DNA from: Akkermansiaceae bacterium UBA7890 | GTDB taxonomy: Bacteria; Verrucomicrobiota; Verrucomicrobiia; Verrucomicrobiales; Akkermansiaceae | NCBI GenBank assembly: GCA_002501065.1 | Contig: DLRK01000199.1 | Span: forward strand, 4,959 to 68,958 | Direction of reading: 5' to 3' | Length of the DNA stretch: 64,000 nt | Part shown: in pieces, positions 1 to 8,551 of the stretch | Layout of the letters: every line of letters begins with the position of its first letter | Numbering within the stretch: position 1 is the first letter of the stretch | Notes under the pieces: generated by a model | Database searches by the model: none | The model's input: only the letters and a program-made list of their open reading frames with translations | Told to the model about the DNA's origin: nothing | Made by a program: the position numbers and the translations under genes

Positions 1-2112
1 CTGGGCCTGCTGTCCTTTCAGTCCGCCTCCGCACGAACCTGGATCAATTCCACCGGCCAGCCCATCAAGGGCAGCTTCCTGGAATTGAGGAACGGTTCAG
101 TCAGGATCCGCCTGGATGATGACAGGAAAGCGGTGAATGTGCCGCTCAAGATTCTCTCCAAGGCGGATCAGGAGTTCGTTCGGAAGCGCACCATGACCGG
201 AAAGGCCGACCTCGTCGCTCTCGCGGTGAAGCGTATCGATGCCGCGGTGGATGCCGGTCTGGAGAAGCAGAAACTGAAGTATAACGAAAACCTCAACGAC
301 CATATGTACCTGCGCCGGATCTACCTTGATCTGGCCGGACGGATCCCGAACTACGACGAGGCCAGGGAGTTCCTCAACTCGCGCGACAGGAACAAGCGAC
401 AGGAACTGGTGATCAAGCTCCTCAGGTCATGGGACTACGCCAGCCACAACTACAATTACCTCGCCGAACTTCTGCGAATCCAGACCACCTTCCCCGGTAC
501 GGTGCTTCGCAATGACGCCTTCATCCACTGGCTCAAGGAGCAGATTCATACCAACACGCCCTGGAACGAACTGGTGCGTGAGATGGTGACCGCCGAAGGG
601 CGCATCTGGGACAACCCTGCGGTGGGCTACCACCTCCGCGACAACGGGATGAAACTCGATCACGTGGCCTTCATGGGCAAGGTCTTCCTCGGCACCAACA
701 TCACCTGTGCGCAGTGCCACGACGACCCCTTCAGTGACTGGACCCAGTACCAGTACTACGAGTTCTCCGCCTACCTCGCGGACCTTGAAACAAAAGGCAA
801 GTCCCAGAAGGCCAAGATGCCGAAGAAGAAGGAACTGGAGGCCTATATCGCCGCTACCCAGAAGCTCGATCCCGGGAATGAGGAGCAGAAGCGCAAGATC
901 AACAATATCGTCGGTCGTTACCAACGCTCGCTCCAGGACATGAGCCGCGCCAGCGAGCTGGCTGTCCACACTGTGACCGACCGCTCCATGAGGCTCCCCA
1001 GCAATTACCAGTACGAGGACGGCTTCCCACGCGACAAGGTCAAACCCTGGGTTCTCTTTGGGAAAGAGAACGGGACAGCTGCCGCGGCCCTCAATCCGCG
1101 CCAGCGCCTGGCGGTCTGGCTCACCTCGGCGAAGAATGAGCGTTTTGCCATGAACATCGCCAACCGGATGTGGACACGCTACATGGGGCGCGGAGCGGTC
1201 GAACCTCTCCATGACATCAATCCGAAGGACACCCTCAACGCTGATCTTCTCAAAGTCCTCACCGAGGAAATGGTGGCCCTTGACTTCGACCTCAAGGCCT
1301 TCGCCTGGTCTATCGTGAACACCAAGGCCTACAATCGTCTGGCCACGCGCAGGAAGGTCAACGTCACCGAGCCCTACTACTTCCCGGGACCACTCCTCCG
1401 CCGGATGAATTCCGAGCAGGTGTGGGACTCCCTCATCACCCTCATGGTGGAAGATCCGAACCAGTTCCGCCTTGATTCGGGAGATCGCTACAACCGGCTC
1501 ATCAACGCCTCGCAATCACCGGGTTCGCCCAAGCAGTTCGTGGCCCGGGTCGACGAGTATAATCAGTTCAAACCGGAACAGAACCTCGTTAACGCCAAAG
1601 GCATCTCCATCATGAACGCCAAGCCCCCCAAAGGGGAGAAACCCTTCGGTCAGAACGCCCTCAGCCGCAAGACCACCGGCCCTACCGACGAGGAAATGAT
1701 GATGGCCTTCATGGACGCAGCCAGGAAGCGGAAGCTCCTCCTGGCCCGGGCCTCTGAACTGCCCCAGCCTTCCGACCCGGCCCACTTTCTCAGCAAGTTC
1801 GGCCAATCCGACCGAAACTTTGTCATCAATGCCAGCACGCTGGGCGGATCCGTGCCCCAGGTCATGGAGCTCATGAATGGCTACGCCACCGAGATCCTCA
1901 CCCAGCCGGGTTCCAGGATCTTCCTGGAGATGAAGAACCTCCGCTCGAACTTCGAGAAGGCCGACGTGGTCTTTATGAGCATCCTGAGCCGCCGCGCCAT
2001 CGGCAGCGAGCAGCATCTGCTCGATCGCGAACTGCGGACGGGCGGACCGGAGGTCTTCTCAGATCTCATCTGGGCTCTCCTCAATACTCCTGAGTTTTTA
2101 TTCATCAAATAA
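1..2112 (+). CDS. DUF1549/DUF1553 domain protein, 5' end cut by window
   Basis: The frame is open from base 1, so the start lies outside the window; 703 residues are visible. The first visible residues (LGLLSFQSASA) look like the end of a Sec signal peptide. Next comes a short beta-rich stretch (RTWI...G.F...VPL..LS..DQEFV) typical of an SHD1 (SLA1 homology 1-like) domain. The DUF1549 domain follows, carrying a CAQCH motif at bases 706-720, and then DUF1553 to the end (NRMWTRYMGRG and a terminal LLNTPEFLFIK). DUF1549/DUF1553 proteins are PVC proteins of unknown reaction, probably exported and possibly heme-binding through CxxCH. The PSCyt1 cytochrome domain found in many relatives is absent; SHD1 takes its place. 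The DUF1501 partner begins 30 bases downstream, so the two are probably co-transcribed. Family call is secure, function unknown. Confidence 0.9.
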   Translation: MGLLSFQSASARTWINSTGQPIKGSFLELRNGSVRIRLDDDRKAVNVPLKILSKADQEFVRKRTMTGKADLVALAVKRIDAAVDAGLEKQKLKYNENLNDHMYLRRIYLDLAGRIPNYDEAREFLNSRDRNKRQELVIKLLRSWDYASHNYNYLAELLRIQTTFPGTVLRNDAFIHWLKEQIHTNTPWNELVREMVTAEGRIWDNPAVGYHLRDNGMKLDHVAFMGKVFLGTNITCAQCHDDPFSDWTQYQYYEFSAYLADLETKGKSQKAKMPKKKELEAYIAATQKLDPGNEEQKRKINNIVGRYQRSLQDMSRASELAVHTVTDRSMRLPSNYQYEDGFPRDKVKPWVLFGKENGTAAAALNPRQRLAVWLTSAKNERFAMNIANRMWTRYMGRGAVEPLHDINPKDTLNADLLKVLTEEMVALDFDLKAFAWSIVNTKAYNRLATRRKVNVTEPYYFPGPLLRRMNSEQVWDSLITLMVEDPNQFRLDSGDRYNRLINASQSPGSPKQFVARVDEYNQFKPEQNLVNAKGISIMNAKPPKGEKPFGQNALSRKTTGPTDEEMMMAFMDAARKRKLLLARASELPQPSDPAHFLSKFGQSDRNFVINASTLGGSVPQVMELMNGYATEILTQPGSRIFLEMKNLRSNFEKADVVFMSILSRRAIGSEQHLLDRELRTGGPEVFSDLIWALLNTPEFLFIK

Positions 2113-2142
2113 GCCAACCCAGACCCACTTCCATCTGTTGTC

Positions 2143-3426
2143 ATGAAAGGCATTGCTCACAAACTCGATGAACTGGACCGCCGTAATTTCCTGACCGGAG
2201 CCGCGGCTTCCACCCTTGGCGTAACCATTCTCCCCGGTTTGGCCGGAGCGGCAGAGACCAAGGTCGTCAAGCCGGCTGCGCACGCCTCCGCCAGGAACCT
2301 CATCTTCCTCTACATGGCGGGAGGCATGACTCACGTCGACACCTTCGATCCCAAGACCACCGGCGGGATCGCAGGTCCCTCCCGACCGGCCGGCACCAAC
2401 GTGGACGGGGTGCAACTCTCCAACATGCTTCCCCAGCTCGGCAAACAGGCCGACAAGTTTGCGGTAGTGCGCAGCATGACCACCAAGACCGGTGATCACG
2501 GTGGGGGCAACTATCTCATGCACACCGGCTACGCCCGCCGCCCGGGAGTCTCCCATCCCCAGATGGGTTCCTGGGCCCAGTATTTCCTGGGACGGCGCAG
2601 CAAGCTTGTTCCCGACAGCGTGGTCGTGGGCGGGGGCAACCCCGGACCCGGCTTCTTCCGGCCTGACCACAGCCCGCTTCCCATCGGCGATCCCAGCCGG
2701 GGCATCAAGGATCTCCTTCCCAAGATCGACAAGACCCAGTTTGAGCGCCGCCTCGAGTATGCCGAGACCTTCCGTGAGGCTTTCGCAAAGGGCTTCCCTC
2801 ACGACGAAGTGAAATCCTACGCCGACTTCTACGAGGAGACCGTCAAGCTCTTTGACAGCAAGACCACCGAACTCTTTGATATCGGCAAAGAGCCCGCCAG
2901 CGTGAAGAACCTGTACGGCAACTCGCGCTTCGCCCGCGGACTCCTCCTCGCTCGTCGTCTCATCCAGAGCGATGTGCGTTACGTCGAGGTGCAACTCGGC
3001 GGCTGGGACGGTCAGCACGGCAATGCCGGAACGGCGGCCAACCGCACCAGTGCCATGGATGCTCCCGTGGCCGCCCTCCTCCAGGACCTCTCCTCGCAGG
3101 GCATGCTTGACGACACCATGGTGGTGCTCGCCACCGAGTTCGGGCGCACTCCCAGGATCAACGGACGTGGCGGACGCGACCATTTCCCCAAGGTCTTCTC
3201 CATCATGATGGCTGGCGGCGGAGTGAAAGGCGGACAGGTCATCGGCAAGACCGACGATGCCGCCAGCAATATCGAAACCCAGGCCTACGACCCGAAGGAT
3301 CTCCACACCACCATGGCTTACGCCCTCGGTCTCCCGATCGAGAAACGGATCCACGCCATGGGAGGCCGCCCCTTCTTCGTGGGCAACCGCGGCAAGGTCA
3401 TCAAGGAAGCCTTCGGTTCCGCCTAG
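2143..3426 (+). CDS. DUF1501 family protein, Tat-exported
   Basis: This 427-residue protein has a twin-arginine signal near the N-terminus (RRNFLTG at about residues 13-19, then a hydrophobic, Ala-rich stretch to about residue 36). The rest has DUF1501 landmarks: FLYMAGGMTHVDTFDPK near the start, HTGYARRPGVSHPQMG, EFGRTPRINGRGGRDH and HFPKVFSIMMAGGGVKGG. DUF1501 belongs to the alkaline-phosphatase/sulfatase-like superfamily, and its reaction is not established. It follows the DUF1549/DUF1553 gene by 30 bases, the standard gene order for this pair in PVC bacteria, and is followed by a hairpin terminator. Folded export through Tat suggests a cofactor or metal. No obvious Shine-Dalgarno sequence precedes the ATG. 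Confidence 0.92.
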   Translation: MKGIAHKLDELDRRNFLTGAAASTLGVTILPGLAGAAETKVVKPAAHASARNLIFLYMAGGMTHVDTFDPKTTGGIAGPSRPAGTNVDGVQLSNMLPQLGKQADKFAVVRSMTTKTGDHGGGNYLMHTGYARRPGVSHPQMGSWAQYFLGRRSKLVPDSVVVGGGNPGPGFFRPDHSPLPIGDPSRGIKDLLPKIDKTQFERRLEYAETFREAFAKGFPHDEVKSYADFYEETVKLFDSKTTELFDIGKEPASVKNLYGNSRFARGLLLARRLIQSDVRYVEVQLGGWDGQHGNAGTAANRTSAMDAPVAALLQDLSSQGMLDDTMVVLATEFGRTPRINGRGGRDHFPKVFSIMMAGGGVKGGQVIGKTDDAASNIETQAYDPKDLHTTMAYALGLPIEKRIHAMGGRPFFVGNRGKVIKEAFGSA

Positions 3427-3458
3427 CGCCCCCAACGACGTTCCCCCGTATCATTTGC

Positions 3459-3489
3459 TCGCCCGGTTCGTTGAGAGCCGGGCGATTTT
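3459..3489 (+). terminator. Intrinsic terminator after the DUF1501 gene
   Basis: An 8-bp perfect stem (TCGCCCGG at 3459-3466 pairing with CCGGGCGA at 3478-3485) encloses an 11-base loop and is followed by TTTT. It lies 33 bases past the DUF1501 stop on the same strand, so it probably ends the DUF1549/1553-DUF1501 transcript. Confidence 0.7.
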
Positions 3490-3599
3490 CCTGTGGTGTC
3501 GCATCCAAACACGTTGTGATTCAGCGTGACTGCGGTGACGGCCCACGGGCCCTGACCGAGCGCCCGATCCGTGATCCCGACGATACTGTTCAGGACATG

Positions 3600-4268
3600 C
3601 TACTTCGCCACCTTTCTGCGCTTGAGCAAAACGATGGCGTTACCATCTGTTCGGCTGTCGAGCCTGGCAAATTCGGCCACGTACTTCAGGACATTGGCGA
3701 CCGGAACGTTCTGAAGTTGGAGGGTCACCCGCGTGGAGGGATCCACTCCCGGGCCCAGGAGAATGTTAAGCCCCTTCTTCCTGGGATCCACTTGCCGGCT
3801 CGCAGCGGCAATGTCGTCAATGGCCTGACGCAGTTCCGTCTCATCGAAGTCGACCTTGGGTATGACAATCTCCGAGGCCCGGCGCAGTATCATGGGCCTG
3901 CCACGCCTGAGAAAGGCCTTCAGCGCTACCTTTGCGCCCCGGGGAATGATCCGGATTGCATACTGTTCCTCGCGATAGTCGAACCCGCCAAGCTCGGCAG
4001 CATAGGCAAAAGCCACTCCCCTGGTCACATCATGGAGAGTGAGAGTCACCCTGATATCCCTGTTCACCTTGGGATCGACCAGGATGTTCCGGGCTTTCCC
4101 GGTGGCTCCTTCCCGCAGGAAATCGACAAGATCCTGCAAACTTGCTTCGTCGAATTCGACTTTCGCAATCCTGGCCGCCTGCGCATGCCCCTCCACCGGG
4201 GCAAGCGCAAGAAACACCGCAGCCAGAAGAACTGTGCCCGACAGGTGCCGGATGAACCATAAGTGCAT
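3600..4268 (-). CDS. Exported protein with two tandem secretin N-domain (STN)-like repeats
   Basis: This protein has 222 residues when started at the ATG at 4268, which has AAGG eight bases upstream and opens directly into a Sec signal peptide ending near GHAQA. An upstream TTG is possible but less likely. Two related segments follow. Each begins F/VDFDE..L...(V/I)D.(L/I)... , continues with N(I/L)L(V/L)..., then V(T/S)..(V/L)TL.(L/ )(H/Q)(D/N)V, and ends in a hydrophobic strand (QYAIRIIP and NAIVLLKR). This is the pattern of STN or secretin short N-terminal domains. No secretin pore or TonB-dependent barrel follows, so the protein is only these two domains, which is unusual. It lies 75 bases downstream of the PQQ-propeller gene on the same strand and may be co-transcribed. 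Function unknown; a periplasmic adaptor role is a guess. Confidence 0.7.
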   Translation of the reverse strand: MHLWFIRHLSGTVLLAAVFLALAPVEGHAQAARIAKVEFDEASLQDLVDFLREGATGKARNILVDPKVNRDIRVTLTLHDVTRGVAFAYAAELGGFDYREEQYAIRIIPRGAKVALKAFLRRGRPMILRRASEIVIPKVDFDETELRQAIDDIAAASRQVDPRKKGLNILLGPGVDPSTRVTLQLQNVPVANVLKYVAEFARLDSRTDGNAIVLLKRRKVAK

Positions 4269-4343
4269 GATTGACCTTACACGGGAATCTCCGGTCTTCA
4301 ATCCCGCCCACGCTGAAGCACCAGGAGGGGATAAGAATGCCCT

Positions 4344-5690
4344 CTATTTCCCCCGGAGGTCGTAACAGACCAGCCGCGGACCGAAGGAGTTCCTGTTCAC
4401 GTAGAGCAGTCCGCGGCTCACGATGGGCACTCCCCAGGTCTCAGGAGCGCGGAAAAGCTGAGTCTGGGACAGAATCCTTGCTCCCTTCGGGGAAAGGTCG
4501 AGCCAGAGGAGGGTTCCCTGCGCTCCCAGGCACAGGAAGCGACCGTCCACGTGGAGCAACCCGGCCCGTCCGAGCCGGGCACCCCGAATGTCAATGCCGT
4601 CCCGCCACCTTTCGCGACCATTCCTGATTTCATAACAGACGATTTCCGTGCCCGCCGTTCCGTCCACTCCGTAGAGGTAGCCCTCGTGGGCCACCGGGGT
4701 CGTGAACTGGCTGCCAAAACGCTCGGCCTTCCATCGCAGGCGGGCCTTCCCGTCCGCCGTGAAGTCAACGAGGGCTCCCCCCCTGGTGTAGCTCTCCGTC
4801 ACAAAAACGGCATTGCCCACCGGGACGGGGGAGGCCGCATTCACGGAAGTGAACATGCGTGCCCGCCATGGAAAGGCATCGTCCACCTTGCCGTTCTTGG
4901 GGTCAATACTGAGCAATCCACCGGTGGGAGGATCGACCATGCCCCCGGTGAAGACCAGCACCCGCTCCTTGCCGTGCAGAACAGCCGGAACCGGGGAGGC
5001 ATAGCTGGCATGCCAGGCATGCCTGGTGCTCCAGAGAAGCCTGCCGGTCCGTTTGTTGAATCCACCCACACAGATTCTGCCGCCCACATTGACGATGAGC
5101 TGGTCACCGTGGACCAGCGGACAACCTCCCCGCCCGAAAAAGAGGGGAGCGGGACCGTAATCCTCCTCCAGGTTCTTTTTCCAGACGAGGTCCCCGCTCT
5201 TGAGATCGAGGCAGTGCAGGTCACCCCGCACGCCCACCACGAACACGAGATCACCATCGATCACCGGTCCGGAACGGGGTGCATCTTCCATGCCGAAGCT
5301 TGAACCCAGCCTGACCGGATAATCGAACTTCCAGTAGCGCTTTCCAGTCTCGGGGTGGAGACACTCAATCACTTCCCTGCCGTCCAGGGCATGGACCATC
5401 ACGAGGTATTCACCGGCCACCACCGGAGGGGCGTGGCCCGTACCGCGCTTCACTTCCCACACCGCCTTGAGTCCCTCTCCCGGAAACGGTCGAAGCAATC
5501 CGGTTTCTTTCGAATGCAGATCGTGACGCGGTCCCAGGAAGCGTGGCCAGTCCTCGGTTGAAGCTCCCGCCGGAAGCGCCTTGGGCGGGCCATGGTAGGT
5601 CAGGCGATCGAAGATCACCGCCTCCGGTTCGGCCAGGACCAGCGGAACTCCAGCTGCCAGCAGAATGGGTTTCAGCAATCTACCGATCAT
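4344..5690 (-). CDS. PQQ-like beta-propeller repeat protein, exported
   Basis: This 448-residue protein starts with a signal-peptide-like segment (about residues 1-20, ending LVLA). It contains repeated propeller blades with the PQQ/BamB signature: LHPETGKRYWKFD, LDLKSGDLVWKK, NKRTGRLLWS, IDPKNGKVDDAF and YEIRNGRERW. Near the N-terminus DWPRFLGPRHD matches the DWP.FRGP opening seen in many PVC exported PQQ-like proteins. Such proteins are periplasmic scaffolds; those with real PQQ dehydrogenase activity have additional catalytic residues that I do not see here. Probably a binding or structural propeller. Upstream of and possibly co-transcribed with the double STN-like gene. Confidence 0.85.
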   Translation of the reverse strand: MIGRLLKPILLAAGVPLVLAEPEAVIFDRLTYHGPPKALPAGASTEDWPRFLGPRHDLHSKETGLLRPFPGEGLKAVWEVKRGTGHAPPVVAGEYLVMVHALDGREVIECLHPETGKRYWKFDYPVRLGSSFGMEDAPRSGPVIDGDLVFVVGVRGDLHCLDLKSGDLVWKKNLEEDYGPAPLFFGRGGCPLVHGDQLIVNVGGRICVGGFNKRTGRLLWSTRHAWHASYASPVPAVLHGKERVLVFTGGMVDPPTGGLLSIDPKNGKVDDAFPWRARMFTSVNAASPVPVGNAVFVTESYTRGGALVDFTADGKARLRWKAERFGSQFTTPVAHEGYLYGVDGTAGTEIVCYEIRNGRERWRDGIDIRGARLGRAGLLHVDGRFLCLGAQGTLLWLDLSPKGARILSQTQLFRAPETWGVPIVSRGLLYVNRNSFGPRLVCYDLRGK

Positions 5691-5862
5691 CCTTACCGGG
5701 AGTTTCTCTCATATTGAACCGGATTTCGAAGAGCCAAATATCGGGAGAGCGTTGTCGGTTGGCAGATACCAGGGCCTGCTCCTCTCGCGAATCAGGTGGG
5801 GGGATCTTCCCGGCCGGACAGAAGGACCCGAAAATGTCGCGCCAGAGGCATCTGCCACCGAT

Positions 5863-7077
5863 TCAGCGCCGGGGCCGGACCGTGAAGGAGGAAGCCTCGC
5901 TGAACGGACCAGACCGCGACTTGTGCAACTCGGTGATCATTTCCTCCGACTGGTAGGGCGTGATCCTGGCAATCTCAGCCGAATCACGCCGGTTCCAGAG
6001 TTGCACTTTCCACCAGCAGGTCCGGCCTGGGACGAGCGCCGGGCCATCATAGGTCACTTTCCGTTCCGTGCTCGTAACCTTCCCACTGTCCCACAGGTCG
6101 CCCTCGCCACGGTCAAGGAGGGTCTTGCTGCTGGCCACCAGAAGGCGATAAGCCACCTGTTTCTGTGCCCACCCATTGGAGGTGGCCTGCCAGCTGAAGT
6201 GCGGAACCGCTCCCGAGTTGTCACACCCGGGCTTTGCGGCCCGCAGGCCCAATCGCCGGACAATCGGAGCGAAGGGATCCCCGGGCCGCCTGCCGAGATC
6301 GACGTAGCGGGAAAGATCTCGAAGGGCGATCACGGTGGCTCCCGATTTCCTGAGGTAGTCCATGTCCCTGCGGAAGCGCTCGACCGGGGTGGAGCAATGG
6401 CGATTGACATCGGGGACACCGTGATAAGTGAGCACCGTGATTCGCCCGGAACGGGCCTCCGCCAGTGCCTGCACGATGCGGTAGTCTTCCTGCGCCGCGA
6501 TCCCACGGGTCATGGTGCTCGGAATGAGAAAGGGGTGGTCGTCCCCCGGGACATAGGCCCGACCGTTTCCTCCATTGTCCTCGAGGGGACGTTCGGGGTC
6601 CCTCCCCCTGCGCGCAATCCCGTAGCCGAGATCCTGCAGAATGGCGAGAACGCGCCGGTCAAAGTGCCCGCCCGGGTAGGAGAAGGAAACCGGTTTTGTG
6701 ATCTGGTTTTCAGCACAGGCGTGATCAAACCCCTTGATCTGCCGGCGAATTTCCCCGGCGGTGAGAGGCAGCAGATTGGGATGGCTTACGGTATGGCAAC
6801 CGATCTCGAAACCCTGCTCCTGCAGTTGGCGCACTCCCGTCCAGGTCAGTCGCTGCTCACCTCCCAGCCATCCGGAGGTAATGAAGAAGGTCGCCCCGAA
6901 TCCATGCTTCCTGAGAAGGGGCGCCACGGTAATCAAATCCGACTTGTTCCCGTCATCAAAGGTGAGCACCACCAGCTTATCCGGAATGGGAAGCCGCGGT
7001 CCCTCTTCGACTCCTCGGAGTCCGGGACAGGGGAGCAACGTCAGGGCACAGAGAAAAGGCCCAATCCTCCGGAACAT
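5863..7077 (-). CDS. NodB-type polysaccharide deacetylase fused to a rhamnosidase-type Ig-like domain
   Basis: 404 residues. After an N-terminal signal-like segment (about 1-22) comes a carbohydrate esterase 4 (NodB) domain: TFDDG at residues 39-43 (catalytic and metal-binding Asp pair), H95-x3-H99 metal ligands in GCHTVSHP, and SYPGGHFDRR near residue 135. From about residue 285 to the end the sequence changes to the Ig/Fn3-like N-terminal domain of GH78 alpha-L-rhamnosidases: P.FSWQ, AYRLLVASS, GEGDLWDSGKV, and CWWKVQLWN. The catalytic GH78 barrel is absent. NodB enzymes hydrolyse N- or O-acetyl groups from polysaccharides; the appended domain may bind substrate or partner protein. It is divergent from the downstream methyltransferase gene, with 157 bases between them. 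The NodB call is strong, the C-terminal domain call good. Confidence 0.85.
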   Translation of the reverse strand: MFRRIGPFLCALTLLPCPGLRGVEEGPRLPIPDKLVVLTFDDGNKSDLITVAPLLRKHGFGATFFITSGWLGGEQRLTWTGVRQLQEQGFEIGCHTVSHPNLLPLTAGEIRRQIKGFDHACAENQITKPVSFSYPGGHFDRRVLAILQDLGYGIARRGRDPERPLEDNGGNGRAYVPGDDHPFLIPSTMTRGIAAQEDYRIVQALAEARSGRITVLTYHGVPDVNRHCSTPVERFRRDMDYLRKSGATVIALRDLSRYVDLGRRPGDPFAPIVRRLGLRAAKPGCDNSGAVPHFSWQATSNGWAQKQVAYRLLVASSKTLLDRGEGDLWDSGKVTSTERKVTYDGPALVPGRTCWWKVQLWNRRDSAEIARITPYQSEEMITELHKSRSGPFSEASSFTVRPRR

Positions 7078-7234
7078 GGAGACAATCTGACGAACTGTGC
7101 CTCCTCCGTCGAGCAGCGATCATTTCCTGATGATGTCCCCGTGAACTGGTGGCGGAAGCAGGATTGCAACTCGCCGGGCAACGGCTACAAGCGCGGACCG
7201 AAACCGCATCGCCCAGAGACCATCAGACAGGAAA

Positions 7235-8401
7235 ATGCCCGCCCCCACCCCTGCTCCCGATCCTGACCGCCTGACGGGCTTTGTCCTCTGTCGTGGGGGA
7301 CTGGAAGAGGTGGTGGCAAGGGAACTCCGGGAACTGGAGATCGAGGTGGTGGACAAGCGCAAGCGGGCAATCGAAATCGTGACCAACCTGGCCGGATTCT
7401 ACCGGGCCAACATGGGGCTACGCTCGGCCCTCAACGTCCTTCGTCCCATCCGCAGTTTCAACGCCCGGAACTACGACCTGCTCTACTACCAGTCCCGTAA
7501 GACCAACTGGCACAAGCTCTTTCCGGTGGACGCACGGATCCGCATCGACATCAAGGGTCACTCCCCCAAGATCACGCACACCCGCTATGCCATTCACCGC
7601 GTGAAGGACGGAATCACCGACACCTTCCGCAAACTCTGCGACGGCGTGCGACCCTCTATCGAAAAGCGCAACCCGGATGTCCACGTGGTGGTCTACCTTG
7701 AAAAACACCGTGCCACCCTCGCTCTCGACATGTCCGGAACCCCGTTATTCAAGCGGGGATATCGGATCGAACATGGCGAGGCCCCCATGAAGGAAGATCT
7801 TGCCGCTGGGCTCCTCGCGCTCTCCGGCTGGGACCGCCGGACCCCGCTGCTCGATCCGATGTGCGGGTCCGGCACCCTCCTCTTCGAGGCCTGGATGATG
7901 GCGGCCGGCATCGCTCCGAATCTCCACCGGCGCTTCGGCTTTGAAGCCCTCCACGACTATGACCCACAAGTCCATGCCGCTGAGCGACGCAAGCTGGAGG
8001 CACGACAGGTTCAACCGGAGGGAATGCGGCTGCTCGGAATCGAAATCGATGGGGCTACCTTTCGCACCCTGCAAAAGATCCGCTCCCGGCATTTTCCGGA
8101 AGCTCCCATTCAACTTGAGCACGGTGACTTCCGGAACTTCGATCCCGGCGACGAATTCGGCGCCGCGGTCTGCAACCCACCCTACGGGCTGCGGAGTGGG
8201 GCGGAGTTTGAAATCACCCCGCTCTACCAGGCGCTCGGCACCTTCCTCCGCCAGCACCTCCCCGGACGCTGCGCCGGAATCTACACCGCCAACCATGAGG
8301 CCGCACCGCATTTCGGAGGAGACCTCAAGGCCTCGCTACCGTTGCTCAACGGCTCTCTGGAAGGCCGGCTCTACCGTGTGGCCCCGGATGCGCCCGGATA
8401 A
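7235..8401 (+). CDS. rlmL: THUMP-domain class I RNA methyltransferase, RlmL-like (23S rRNA m2G2445 type)
   Basis: This 388-residue protein has an N-terminal THUMP region (about 15-160, VLCRGGLEEVVARELREL) and a C-terminal Rossmann methyltransferase. In the latter, DPMCGSGT at 207-214 binds S-adenosylmethionine and NPPYG at 314-318 is the N6/N2-amine methylation motif. Length and layout fit the N-terminal half of E. coli RlmL (YcbY), which makes m2G2445 in 23S rRNA; the C-terminal RlmK part is absent, as in most bacteria. A Shine-Dalgarno-like AGGAAA directly precedes the ATG. Which base it modifies cannot be told from sequence alone; other UPF0020-family enzymes look similar. A housekeeping gene within an accessory-looking region. 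Confidence 0.88.
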   Translation: MPAPTPAPDPDRLTGFVLCRGGLEEVVARELRELEIEVVDKRKRAIEIVTNLAGFYRANMGLRSALNVLRPIRSFNARNYDLLYYQSRKTNWHKLFPVDARIRIDIKGHSPKITHTRYAIHRVKDGITDTFRKLCDGVRPSIEKRNPDVHVVVYLEKHRATLALDMSGTPLFKRGYRIEHGEAPMKEDLAAGLLALSGWDRRTPLLDPMCGSGTLLFEAWMMAAGIAPNLHRRFGFEALHDYDPQVHAAERRKLEARQVQPEGMRLLGIEIDGATFRTLQKIRSRHFPEAPIQLEHGDFRNFDPGDEFGAAVCNPPYGLRSGAEFEITPLYQALGTFLRQHLPGRCAGIYTANHEAAPHFGGDLKASLPLLNGSLEGRLYRVAPDAPG

Positions 8402-8551
8402 CACGAACTTCGACGAGCGGATCCAGATGGCCGCGAACAGTTACGGACACGATTTGCCGGGGAGGGGCAGAAAACAGCCCGGTGCCTCTTTCGGGCAGCT
8501 CTTCAAATCAGAACGATGGCGCTCCCTGGGACGCTCATGATCGTTCCCTGA

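Noticed and set aside
2098..3435. 445-codon minus-strand reading frame opposite the first DUF1501 gene
   Set aside because: Mirror frame of a clear DUF1501 gene; no recognisable protein features.
5665..7266. 533-codon plus-strand reading frame opposite the PQQ and NodB genes
   Set aside because: It lies antisense to a well-supported deacetylase with all catalytic motifs, has no domain or signal of its own, and is explained by GC-rich codon use.
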